From: Candidatus Zambryskibacteria bacterium CG10_big_fil_rev_8_21_14_0_10_34_34
GTDB lineage: Bacteria > Patescibacteriota > Minisyncoccia > Phycocordibacterales > WO2-35-19
DNA length: 5,791 bases
Reading direction: 5' to 3'
NCBI GenBank assembly: GCA_002771075.1
Contig: PCXM01000012.1
Coordinates: 5,420-11,210 of the forward strand
Shown: positions 1 to 5,743 of the stretch, piece after piece
Numbering within the stretch: position 1 is the stretch's first letter
Layout: the number at the start of each line of letters is the position of its first letter
Notes under the pieces: model-generated
What the model was told of the DNA's origin: nothing
Seen by the model: only the letters and a program-made list of their open reading frames with translations
The model's database searches: none
Program-made: the position numbers and the translations under genes

Positions 1-873
1 TTAGTGCCGATTTTGCCTTCTAAAGAAGAATTTCCTTACACCATTCGGATTGTTTCTGAAGTCTTGGCTTCCAACGGCTCAAGTTCAATGGGTTCGGTTT
101 GTGGTTCCACTTTGGCTCTGATGGACGCAGGAGTGCCAATCAAAAAACCGGTAGCGGGGATTGCTTCTGGTTTAATGCTGGGCAAAGATAAATATAAAGT
201 CCTCACTGATATACAGGGACCGGAAGATGAACACGGAGATATGGATTTTAAAGTGGCTGGCACACGAGATGGAGTAACGGCAGTACAAATGGATGTCAAG
301 GTTTCAGGCATCCCCATTCATATTTTGAAAGAAGCTTTTGAAAAAGCCAAAATGGCGAGACTCCAAATTTTGGATGTGATAGAGGCGGAAATAAAAACCT
401 CTAGAAAAGAGTTGTCTGTCAGAGTTCCTAGGATTATTTCTATCAAGATTCGTCCAGATCAGATTGGTATGGTTATTGGTGGAGGCGGTAAAGTTATAAA
501 TGAAATCAAAGATAAGACTGGGGTAGAGATTGATATAGAAGAAGATGGTATAATTTATATAACAGGAGAAATGGCTGGAGTTGAAAAAGCCAAGATTCTA
601 ATCGAAGAAATTGTCAAAGAATACAAAACAGGAGATAAATTAACAGGAGAAGTAGTTAGAGTGGCTGATTTTGGAGTAATAGTAAAACTTGATTCTAGAA
701 ATGATGGACTAGTTCATGTCTCTGAAATTGCTTCTTTCCGAATTGAAAGGGTAGAAGATTATATGAAAGTTGGTATGAAAGTGCCAGTTATCGTTAAGGG
801 GATAGATGATAAAGGTAGAATAAAGCTTTCCATAAAAGATGTTGATCCAAACTTCATACAAAAAAGTAAATAA
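1..873 (+). CDS. pnp: Polyribonucleotide nucleotidyltransferase (PNPase), C-terminal part, 5' end outside window
   Basis: PNPase degrades RNA 3' to 5' by phosphorolysis and is usually a ring-shaped cytoplasmic trimer. The frame is open from base 1, so the gene begins upstream; the GTG at base 4 is an internal valine codon, not a start. Counting from that codon, residues 1-130 are the end of the second RNase PH domain, with the phosphate-binding SNGSSSMGSVCGS stretch (23-35). The catalytic acidic pair equivalent to E. coli D486/D492 is D75 and D81 in EDEHGDMD. A KH domain follows (about 143-202) with its GxxG loop as GGGG (159-162). An S1 domain (about 208-280) carries FGVIVKL and GLVHVSEI. 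The protein stops nine residues after the S1 domain, so it has little C-terminal tail. The next gene begins 12 bases after the TAA, which suggests co-transcription. The family assignment is certain; all visible key residues are intact. Confidence 0.97.
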   Translation, partial: LVPILPSKEEFPYTIRIVSEVLASNGSSSMGSVCGSTLALMDAGVPIKKPVAGIASGLMLGKDKYKVLTDIQGPEDEHGDMDFKVAGTRDGVTAVQMDVKVSGIPIHILKEAFEKAKMARLQILDVIEAEIKTSRKELSVRVPRIISIKIRPDQIGMVIGGGGKVINEIKDKTGVEIDIEEDGIIYITGEMAGVEKAKILIEEIVKEYKTGDKLTGEVVRVADFGVIVKLDSRNDGLVHVSEIASFRIERVEDYMKVGMKVPVIVKGIDDKGRIKLSIKDVDPNFIQKSK

Positions 874-885
874 CAAAATATTGAT

Positions 886-1923
886 ATGGATGGTGAAAAT
901 AATAACGAGATTAAATTAGACAATAAAGAAAAGGATAAGGTTAATAAGTTTGGTAAAGTAATTGACCTTTTACACAATAAAACCAAACTACCCTCACTGC
1001 GTACTTATCAAGGAGATATGGCTGAATTTATAAAAAATAAAGATGAATCAGTCGTATCTATTGTAGTGAAAGAAAAGGAAAAAGAAGAAAGAGAGAAAGA
1101 AAAAAGACAAACAGAACAGATAAAACAAAAAATAGAAGTAGAAAATCCAGCAATGTTTCCAAAGTCAAAAGAAAAATCAAAATATAGCGGTCTTCAAATC
1201 AATTTTACAATAATAATATTGAGTTTGTTTTTAATTATTAGTGCAGGCACCGTTATTTTTTATGTTATCAAGGTCTTAAAAATATCACCAGTAGTTGAAG
1301 TGACACTTGAACAAGATATTCTTCCTTATAATAATCTGGTTACTCTCGCCAATATTACCAAAGCAAATTTCGGGTCTGAACTTTCGGGATTACGTTTAGA
1401 AAATGGAGTTAGTGTTTTTCAAATATCAGGGACTGATGGAAAATTGTTTAAAAAGCCAGAGGATTTGTTTGATTTTTTGGAAGTCTCTTTACCGTCTATT
1501 TTAGAGAGAACTCTTAAAGATGAATATCTAGTTGGCGCTATTTCTCAAAACGAAAAAACTTTCCCCTTTATTATATTAACGGTGAACGATTTTGGAAGAG
1601 CTTTTTCGGCTATGCTTGAATGGGAAAATAATATGGTAGAAGGTTTGGCTTTTTTGAATCCAAAAAAGCAAGGTGCTGATTCTTCAATAGATTTAAAACA
1701 GACGGCTAGCACCACAGAAACTACTATACCTTTAAAGCCAGAAATTTTTGCTTGGAAAGATATTATTATTAAAAACAAAGATACTAGAGGATTGGTTAAT
1801 TCTAAAAATCAAGCCAAGATAGCTTACACTTTTCTTGATAAAAATACTATTTTGATTACTGGAGATTTGACAGCTATAGGAGAGGTATCCTCTGTTTACG
1901 CTTCTCGTTCAATTGTTAGATAA
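886..1923 (+). CDS. Single-pass membrane protein of unknown function
   Basis: I do not recognise a characterised family. The 345-residue protein has a hydrophilic, very lysine/glutamate-rich N-terminal part (1-100). This includes a short LRTYQGDMAEFIKNKDESVVS stretch (38-58) and a charged, probably helical run at 62-84. One strong membrane helix follows at about 104-131 (INFTIIILSLFLIISAGTVI and onward). The remaining 214 residues or so would lie outside the membrane, probably on the outer face given the basic N-terminal side. They show mixed alpha/beta character and no cysteine, catalytic or repeat motif that I can name. The motif-charged linker-helix layout resembles uncharacterised Patescibacteria proteins I recall, but that is memory, not a search. 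The ATG at 886 has no Shine-Dalgarno site. I kept it because the conserved-looking motif begins before the next in-frame ATG (1018). The gene sits 12 bases after pnp, so it is probably in the same transcript. Confidence 0.85.
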   Translation: MDGENNNEIKLDNKEKDKVNKFGKVIDLLHNKTKLPSLRTYQGDMAEFIKNKDESVVSIVVKEKEKEEREKEKRQTEQIKQKIEVENPAMFPKSKEKSKYSGLQINFTIIILSLFLIISAGTVIFYVIKVLKISPVVEVTLEQDILPYNNLVTLANITKANFGSELSGLRLENGVSVFQISGTDGKLFKKPEDLFDFLEVSLPSILERTLKDEYLVGAISQNEKTFPFIILTVNDFGRAFSAMLEWENNMVEGLAFLNPKKQGADSSIDLKQTASTTETTIPLKPEIFAWKDIIIKNKDTRGLVNSKNQAKIAYTFLDKNTILITGDLTAIGEVSSVYASRSIVR

Positions 1924-1947
1924 GTAATTTGTGATATAATATTCATT
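1913..1947 (+). promoter_or_regulatory. Extended -10 promoter giving a leaderless dksA-like mRNA
   Basis: A perfect TATAAT (1935-1940) is preceded by TGA (1932-1934), forming an extended -10 element. TTGTTA (1913-1918) can serve as a 4/6 match to the -35 box with a 16-base spacer, and it overlaps the end of the upstream gene. The ATG at 1948 is only seven bases past the -10 box, so the predicted transcription start falls at or next to the start codon. No ribosome-binding site is present. This implies leaderless translation; it is inferred from spacing only. Confidence 0.7.
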
Positions 1948-2316
1948 ATGAGAAATGATATAGACATAGAGTATTTTAAGACCAAATTAGAAGAAGAACT
2001 CATCTTAGTTGAGAATGAGTTGAATTCTATTGGACGAAAAAATCCATCTAACAAAAAAGATTGGGAAGCAGAACCTTCTGATATGAATGTTGATAGCGCT
2101 GACTCAAATGAAGTGGCTGACAATATTGAAGAATTTGAAAGTAATACTGCGGTCTTAAAAGAACTAGAAATCAGATACAATGATGTCAAAGATGCTTTAA
2201 CTAAAATTGAAAAAAATGAATACGGTATGTGTGAAGTCTCGGGCGAAGAAATAGAAGAAGAGCGTCTTATCGCTAACCCCGCTGCTCGCACTTGCAAAGC
2301 TCATATGGGGAGTTGA
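1948..2316 (+). CDS. TraR/DksA-family protein with altered zinc-finger ligands
   Basis: DksA/TraR proteins enter the secondary channel of RNA polymerase and alter initiation, often with ppGpp. This protein is 122 residues (E. coli DksA has 151). It is predicted to form two long helices (about 5-35 and 55-90). The connecting tip is acidic: D49 and D52 match the DxxDxA tip motif of DksA, but the alanine position is N54. The C-terminal finger keeps the family's C-x2-C-x17-C-x2-C spacing exactly, but the ligands are C95, S98, C116 and H119. The flanking YGMCEVSGEEI and ERLIANPAARTC match the family well. Serine is a poor zinc ligand, so the fold may be metal-free or bind metal weakly, as in known DksA paralogues lacking cysteines. 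It starts 24 bases after the membrane-protein gene with its own promoter. The family assignment is confident; the regulatory targets are unknown. Confidence 0.88.
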   Translation: MRNDIDIEYFKTKLEEELILVENELNSIGRKNPSNKKDWEAEPSDMNVDSADSNEVADNIEEFESNTAVLKELEIRYNDVKDALTKIEKNEYGMCEVSGEEIEEERLIANPAARTCKAHMGS

Positions 2317-2346
2317 TTGAAATATTTTATAAGGTAATTAAAATAT

Positions 2347-2424
2347 ATGGAAGAAGAAATAAAATTTAACAAAATGTATGCAGAAGATACTGTTAAATAT
2401 TTATATAAACGAAAAAAGATATGA
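2347..2424 (+). CDS. Possible 25-residue mini-ORF overlapping the hicB-like start
   Basis: A short ATG-to-TGA frame encodes MEEEIKFNKMYAEDTVKYLY followed by KRKKI. It is acidic at the start and strongly basic at the end. Its TGA overlaps the ATG of the next gene as ATGA (2421-2424), the usual arrangement for translational coupling. AAGG at 2331-2334 is a weak, distant ribosome-binding candidate; a TAATTA at 2335-2340 could alternatively be a poor -10 box that makes it leaderless. I recognise no family, and it does not look like a HicA toxin. It could be a leader peptide, the remnant of a longer gene, or chance. An ORF this short in AT-rich DNA is weak evidence, and only the overlap raises it. 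Confidence 0.35.
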   Translation: MEEEIKFNKMYAEDTVKYLYKRKKI

Positions 2425-2702
2425 AAACTCGTATGCAAATAAATGTACCCGTAAGCTATTTTAAAGAGGACAAATCATTTGTTGCTTATACTCCTGCTTT
2501 AGATTTATCAAGTGCTGGTAAAACTCTGAAAGAGGCAGAGAAAAATATTGCTGAAGCAGTAAGTATCTTTATGGAAGAAATATTGAAAAACGGTACTATT
2601 GATGAGGTTTTATCATCTTTAGGTTGGAAAAAGATTTCCAAAACAAAAGAATGGATGCCTCCGATTTTTGTTTCTCATGGTTTATTGCCAATAACAGTCT
2701 AA
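2421..2702 (+). CDS. HicB-like (UPF0150) protein, no adjacent hicA
   Basis: Residues 6-69 have the HicB/UPF0150 pattern: a first beta strand (QINVPVSYFKEDKSFVAY), the conserved TPALDLSSAGKTLKEAEKNI turn and helix, then FMEEILKNGTIDEVLSSLGW. The tail (70-93) ends with WMPPIFVSHGLLPITV. HicB proteins normally neutralise HicA mRNA-cleaving toxins, but no HicA-like ORF lies on either side. Only 22 bases separate this gene from comM, and upstream there is only a mini-ORF. The 93-residue protein lacks the extra C-terminal ribbon-helix-helix or Xre DNA-binding domain of longer HicB forms, so autoregulation by DNA binding is not obvious. Solitary HicB-like proteins are common, and their function is unsettled. 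The ATG at 2421 has no Shine-Dalgarno site; TATAAA at 2404-2409 could be a -10 box giving a leader of a few bases. An in-frame ATG at 2433 is an alternative start. Confidence 0.82.
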   Translation: MKTRMQINVPVSYFKEDKSFVAYTPALDLSSAGKTLKEAEKNIAEAVSIFMEEILKNGTIDEVLSSLGWKKISKTKEWMPPIFVSHGLLPITV

Positions 2703-2724
2703 TTAATGTCGAAATAGTTTTATC

Positions 2725-4263
2725 ATGTCTTATGCTAAAGTTCATAGCGCTCAAGCATCACTTTTAAAACCTTATATTGTTGACGTAGAAGCAGACCTCT
2801 CTAGGGGCCTTAATTCTTTTTCTATCGTTGGCTTGGGAGACAAGGCGGTAGATGAAGCCAAAGATAGGATTAGTGCTGCTGTTAAAAACTCCGGTTTTGA
2901 ATCTCCAAAATCAAAAAATCACAAAGTGGTGATTTCCCTTGCCCCTGCCGAAGTTAAAAAAGAGGGTTCTGGTCTGGATGTGGCTATTGCTCTTTCATAT
3001 CTATTAGCCAGTGGTGATATTATTTTTGATTCTAAAGACAAGATTTTTTTGGGAGAACTTTCGTTGGATGGCAGATTGCGGAGAGTCAAGGGAGCTTTAG
3101 CTTTTGCTCGCAAAGCTAAAGAAAAAGGATTCAGGGAAATATACTTGCCGATTGAAAATGCTCCAGAAGCCGTCTTAGTAGAGGGTATTGCTGTTTTCGG
3201 GGCAGAAACTTTACAGGAAATAATAAATCATATTGCTCACGATGCTGATATAAATCAAAAAATAAAACAAGAGAAGAAAAGAGAGATTAAAAATTTGAGA
3301 AATATTTCGCTTGATTTGGCAGATATTAAAGGTCAAGAATCAGCTAAACGAGCTTTGGAAATAGCGGCTGCTGGTGGACACAATATCGCTCTTTATGGAC
3401 CTCCAGGGACAGGTAAAACAATGTTGGCCAAAGCTCTGCCTGGTATTCTACCGCCACTTTCTTTTGAAGAAGCTTTAGAAGTGACAGAAATACATTCTAT
3501 GACTGGCGCTTTAAATGATAGTTTAGTAGCCGAGAGACCTTTTAGATCTCCCCATCACACTGCCTCCTATGTAGCTTTGATTGGTGGTGGTACCAATCCG
3601 AGACCTGGGGAAGTGACTTTGGCCCACAAAGGAATATTATTTGTTGATGAATTTCCTGAATTTGAAAATAAAGCTATTGAAGCTTTAAGAGAGCCGTTGG
3701 AAGAAAGAGTTGTTTCAGTTTCAAGAGCTAAGGGCACCGTAAAGTTTCCGGCTCATTTCATACTTGTAGCCGCTATGAATCCTTGTCCCTGTGGCAACTT
3801 TGGCATAAAAGGCAAACCTTGCACCTGTGCACCACTGCAAATTGAAAGATATAAAAGAAAAATTTCTGGACCCATAATAGATCGCATTGACATCTGGACG
3901 GAAGTTTCCAAAGTAGACCATGAAAAACTTACTGAAAAAACAGAAAAAAGTGAAAGTATTCCTGCAAGGGAAAGAATAATGAAAGCAAGAAAGATTCAGG
4001 AATCTCGTTTTAAAAATGCAGGTAGGAAAATATCTACTAATTCTGAAATGAATGCTAGGGACATTACTCTTATTTTAAAAATATCAGATGAAGTCAAAGA
4101 AATTTTAAACCGTTCTGCCAAAACTTTAGACCTTTCTGCCAGAAGTTATCATAAAATAATCAAATTGGCTCGCACTATCGCTGACCTAGATTCATCCTTT
4201 GAAATCACTCCCTCCCACATCCTTGAAGCCATCTCCTATCGCCCAAAACAGAGCCAGTATTAA
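2725..4263 (+). CDS. comM: YifB/ComM-family AAA+ ATPase (Mg-chelatase-like)
   Basis: In gamma-proteobacteria, ComM is a hexameric helicase that drives branch migration of incoming DNA during natural transformation; the same role here is inferred. The 512-residue protein is full length for the family. The N-terminal ChlI-like (S5/Lon-type fold) domain spans about 20-165, with FSIVGLGDKAVDEAKDRI and VISLAPAEVKKEGSGLDVAIAL. The AAA+ domain has Walker A GPPGTGKT (225-232), the HSMTGAL and RPFRSPHHTAS segments, Walker B ILFVDEF (304-310), and the family cysteine cluster MNPCPCG plus CTC (C354, C356, C366, C368). The arginine-finger region is GPIIDRIDI (382-390). The C-terminal Mg-chelatase domain (about 415-508) contains SARSYHKIIKLARTIADL, with R473 a likely sensor 2. 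The ATG at 2725 has no Shine-Dalgarno site but matches the family start (MSYAKVHSA). It follows the hicB-like gene by 22 bases. All key residues are present. Confidence 0.96.
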   Translation: MSYAKVHSAQASLLKPYIVDVEADLSRGLNSFSIVGLGDKAVDEAKDRISAAVKNSGFESPKSKNHKVVISLAPAEVKKEGSGLDVAIALSYLLASGDIIFDSKDKIFLGELSLDGRLRRVKGALAFARKAKEKGFREIYLPIENAPEAVLVEGIAVFGAETLQEIINHIAHDADINQKIKQEKKREIKNLRNISLDLADIKGQESAKRALEIAAAGGHNIALYGPPGTGKTMLAKALPGILPPLSFEEALEVTEIHSMTGALNDSLVAERPFRSPHHTASYVALIGGGTNPRPGEVTLAHKGILFVDEFPEFENKAIEALREPLEERVVSVSRAKGTVKFPAHFILVAAMNPCPCGNFGIKGKPCTCAPLQIERYKRKISGPIIDRIDIWTEVSKVDHEKLTEKTEKSESIPARERIMKARKIQESRFKNAGRKISTNSEMNARDITLILKISDEVKEILNRSAKTLDLSARSYHKIIKLARTIADLDSSFEITPSHILEAISYRPKQSQY

Positions 4264-4291
4264 AATTGCTTTTTTGTTTTATAAAAAATAT

Positions 4292-4316
4292 AGAGGTTCT
4301 CAATGAGAACCCCTCT
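4292..4316 (-). terminator. Rho-independent terminator for the minus-strand zinc-finger gene
   Basis: TTCTC (4297-4301) pairs with GAGAA (4305-4309) around a three-base loop. AGAGG (4292-4296) pairs with CCTCT (4312-4316), with a two-base CC bulge. Read on the minus strand, the hairpin is followed by a T-rich run (complement of 4281-4290, TATTTTTTAT), as expected for an intrinsic terminator about 20 bases past the minus-strand stop codon. On the plus strand no T tract follows, so it would stop comM transcripts less well. Confidence 0.7.
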
Positions 4317-4336
4317 TGGAATAGTGTTCGGTTTGG

Positions 4337-4546
4337 TCAACTCTTCCGATGCCTTTTTTTGCGTGACGGGCATTCTGGAAGGTGATACCAAAGGGTCTGA
4401 CCATTTTGACCGGGACCCTTAATACTTCTGTACTCACCCCCCGCATTAATCATAGAGTGGCATTCTTGGCAGAGATGGGGTTTTGTCGCGACCCCTTCGT
4501 CTACGATTATATTCATCATTATCCGTGATTTTTCTATTAGTTTCAT
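4337..4546 (-). CDS. Small putative zinc-binding protein (CxxC...HxxxC)
   Basis: The 69-residue product has C26-x2-C29 in KPHLCQECHSMI, then a G-rich stretch (GGEYRSIKGPGQNG), then H55-x3-C59 in LWYHLPEC, and ends with a very basic tail (RKKRHRKS, 61-69). Spacing and the W/YH pattern resemble treble-clef fingers of the LIM or PARP type, but I cannot name a family. The basic tail suggests nucleic-acid or ribosome contact; this is inference. It is transcribed against both neighbours and has its own terminator. GC is about 45% by hand count (about half in the core, 4341-4500), against roughly one third in the adjacent capA sequence. The ATG at 4544-4546 is preceded by a weak purine-rich GAGAG. 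Two adjacent in-frame ATGs (codons 10 and 11) are equally possible starts and leave the finger intact. The coding call is supported by the ordered Cys/His pattern. Confidence 0.65.
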   Translation of the reverse strand: MKLIEKSRIMMNIIVDEGVATKPHLCQECHSMINAGGEYRSIKGPGQNGQTLWYHLPECPSRKKRHRKS

Positions 4547-4612
4547 ATTGAGTTCTCTCTGGTCCTTAGATTACATGTTTAGCACTATAAAATCAAATCC
4601 TAAAAAGAGTGG

Positions 4613-4645
4613 TTTACAATTGAGGTTATATTATAATTATATTTT
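4613..4645 (+). promoter_or_regulatory. Probable promoter of the capA-like gene, leaderless spacing
   Basis: A perfect TATAAT (4632-4637) lies eight bases before the ATG at 4646, so transcription should start at about the initiation codon, the same arrangement as at the dksA-like gene. TTTACA (4613-4618) looks like a -35 box but is only 13 bases from TATAAT, which is too close. It fits better, though still poorly, with other AT-rich hexamers further right. The 99-base gap between the divergent starts must serve both genes; a TATAGT on the minus strand (4584-4589) is a weak candidate for the other side. Confidence 0.5.
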
Positions 4646-4765
4646 ATGAAAAAACTTTATATTATTATTTTTGTTTTAATTATTTTGTTTGTCAGCTTTT
4701 TTTATATGAAAAAGAAGAAACCAAAGTTTTGTTTGTGGGTGATATTTTTTTTGATAGACAAATAA
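4646..4765 (+). CDS. Membrane-anchor or signal segment of the capA-like gene, out of frame with the rest
   Basis: The ATG at 4646 opens a 39-codon frame. It starts with a classic anchor: two lysines, then a hydrophobic helix (IIIFVLIILFVSFF, about 6-19), then YMKKKKPK. After residue 27 the frame reads unconvincing sequence and stops at TAA 4763-4765. The CapA domain continues in the -1 frame, which is open from 4624 with no stop. Joined by a one-base shift, the two halves give an anchor, a short charged linker and VLFVGD, the expected first strand of a CapA protein. I therefore read this as the N-terminus of the gene that follows, not an independent peptide. The break must lie between about 4697 and 4729, where T7 (4697-4703) and GAAAAAG (4708-4714) are the slippage-prone sites. 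Confidence 0.7.
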   Translation: MKKLYIIIFVLIILFVSFFYMKKKKPKFCLWVIFFLIDK

Positions 4766-5529
4766 GAAAGGTAATGTATGAGAATGGAGAAGATTATGTA
4801 TTTTCTTGCATTTCTGGTTTTTTAAAAGAAGCTGATTTAGTAGTAGGTAATTTAGAAGGGCCAATTACTGAAAATGCATCAGTTAGTTTGTTTACTACAC
4901 CCGGTAGTGATAACAATTATGTATTTACTTTTCCTACCAATGTTGCCAAACTTTTAGCCAAAAACAATATAAAGCTGGTAAATTTAGGAAACAATCATAT
5001 AAATAATTTTGGCAAAGAAGGTATATCTTCAACTAAAAAATATTTAGACGAGGCTGGAGTGGATTATTTTGGAGGAGCGGCTGGAGATGAATCTGTTTAT
5101 AGGGCTAAAATAGGGGGGATAAAAGTATCTTTCATATCTTATAACGAGTTTGATGGCGACTCTGCTTCAAAAGTGGTTCAAAAAATAGATGACGAAAAAT
5201 CAAAAGGACAAATGGTCTTTGTCTATACTCACTGGGGTGATGAATATATCTTGCCTCCAGTGAGAGTAAAAAATTACGCAAAAATGTTTGCTCAAGCTGG
5301 AGCTGACCTTGTCATTGGTTCACACCCGCACGTTATCCTCCCTTCTGAAAAAATAGGAGAGACGATAATTTATTATTCTCTCGGCAACTTTATCTTTGAC
5401 CAATATTGGAACAAAAATGTTTCTACTGGTTTGGTTTTGGAAGTGGTGATTAAAAGGGGAGAAATTAATATCATTGAACACAAAGTTTCTTTAAACAGAG
5501 ATGGTAGAACTTGCCTTGTAGATTTATAA
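4729..5529 (+). CDS. CapA-family (PGA_cap) metallophosphoesterase-like protein, body of a frameshifted gene
   Basis: CapA-type proteins (PF09587) have a calcineurin-like phosphoesterase fold. In Bacillus, CapA takes part in poly-gamma-glutamate capsule export; in other bacteria the role is mostly unknown. Counting from the TTG at 4729, the expected motifs appear in order: FVGDIFFDR (2-10), VVGNLEGPIT (38-47), NLGNNHINNFG (85-95), THWGDEY (167-173), GSHPHVI (197-203) and YSLGNFIFD (216-224). All metal-site-like residues seem present, so the domain should be functional if made. The frame has no ATG upstream. The TTG is simply the first start-type codon, and it removes part of the first beta strand, so I doubt it is the true start. 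The preceding anchor ORF supplies the missing N-terminus in another frame. No capB or capC neighbours are visible, so a capsule role is not supported. A terminator follows within five bases. Confidence 0.9.
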   Translation: MFVGDIFFDRQIRKVMYENGEDYVFSCISGFLKEADLVVGNLEGPITENASVSLFTTPGSDNNYVFTFPTNVAKLLAKNNIKLVNLGNNHINNFGKEGISSTKKYLDEAGVDYFGGAAGDESVYRAKIGGIKVSFISYNEFDGDSASKVVQKIDDEKSKGQMVFVYTHWGDEYILPPVRVKNYAKMFAQAGADLVIGSHPHVILPSEKIGETIIYYSLGNFIFDQYWNKNVSTGLVLEVVIKRGEINIIEHKVSLNRDGRTCLVDL

Positions 5530-5532
5530 AAA

Positions 5533-5560
5533 CAAACCCGCCAATCGATTGGCGGGTTTG
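5533..5560 (+). terminator. Perfect palindromic terminator after the capA-like gene
   Basis: The 28-base segment is exactly self-complementary. It has a GC-rich stem core (CCCGCC/GGCGGG), an A-rich left edge (AAA) and a TTT right edge, with ATCGAT at the centre forming a small loop. It starts four bases after the TAA stop. The AAA...TTT edges make it usable in both directions, although the T tract is short (three bases before GACGGG). This is a typical intrinsic terminator layout. Confidence 0.8.
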
Positions 5561-5648
5561 ACGGGTAGTTAGATGCTGAAAAGTATTTTGATGATTGCCT
5601 TATTTTAAGCCATATTTTGCCGAGATTGAAAAGAGAATGTAATTTTCA

Positions 5649-5684
5649 TTGACAAGATAGTCTATCTATGCTATACTTTAAGCA
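5649..5684 (+). promoter_or_regulatory. Near-consensus sigma-70 promoter of an unseen downstream gene
   Basis: TTGACA (5649-5654) is a perfect -35 box. After a 17-base spacer comes TATACT (5672-5677), a 5/6 -10 box preceded by TGC (5669-5671) as an extended -10. The start point should be near 5684. This is the best promoter in the window. No convincing ORF follows in the remaining 107 bases, which suits a stable RNA or a long leader. Confidence 0.8.
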
Positions 5685-5698
5685 GTTAAGTTAAAGGC

Positions 5699-5743
5699 AA
5701 TCTTTTGATTCTTCTAGGAGAGTTAATCGTCTTTTTCTTTGAA
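5699..5743 (+). promoter_or_regulatory. Possible boxB/boxA-like antitermination leader of an rRNA operon
   Basis: Downstream of the strong promoter, AATC (5699-5702) and GATT (5707-5710) form a four-base-pair hairpin around TTTT. TTTTCTTTGAA (5733-5743) then matches the bacterial rRNA leader boxA pattern (TGCTCTTTGAA in many phyla) at 9 of 11 positions. Strong promoter, small hairpin and boxA-like site in this order resemble an rRNA leader. No 16S sequence is visible before the right edge, so this stays a suggestion. An AGGAG at 5716-5720 has no standard start codon at a suitable distance, which argues against a protein gene starting here. Confidence 0.35.

Noticed and set aside
4..6. GTG as the start codon of the first gene
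   Set aside because: The frame is open to base 1, and the residues at this point are internal to the second RNase PH domain of PNPase; the true start is outside the window.
1010..1020. AAGGAG just before an in-frame ATG at 1018 as the true start of the membrane protein
   Set aside because: The spacing to the ATG is only two bases, and it would cut off the LRTYQGD motif, which looks conserved. Purine-rich matches are also common in this AT-rich coding sequence.
1896..2297. Long minus-strand open frame opposite the dksA-like gene
   Set aside because: Its product is a serine/leucine-rich mirror of the acidic plus-strand coding sequence and has no recognisable domain, while the plus-strand frame has clear family motifs and a promoter.
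4264..4336. A gene or RNA in the gap after comM
   Set aside because: Apart from the minus-strand terminator hairpin and T/A-rich runs, I see nothing there.
4708..4714. Canonical -1 slippery heptamer A AAA AAG in capA
   Set aside because: The base before AAA is G, so P-site re-pairing is imperfect and no downstream stimulatory structure is evident. Kept only as one possible slip site, not called as programmed frameshifting.
4676..4864. Minus-strand open frame opposite the start of capA
   Set aside because: Low-complexity, leucine/lysine-rich product overlapping strongly supported CapA motifs; no promoter or ribosome-binding site.
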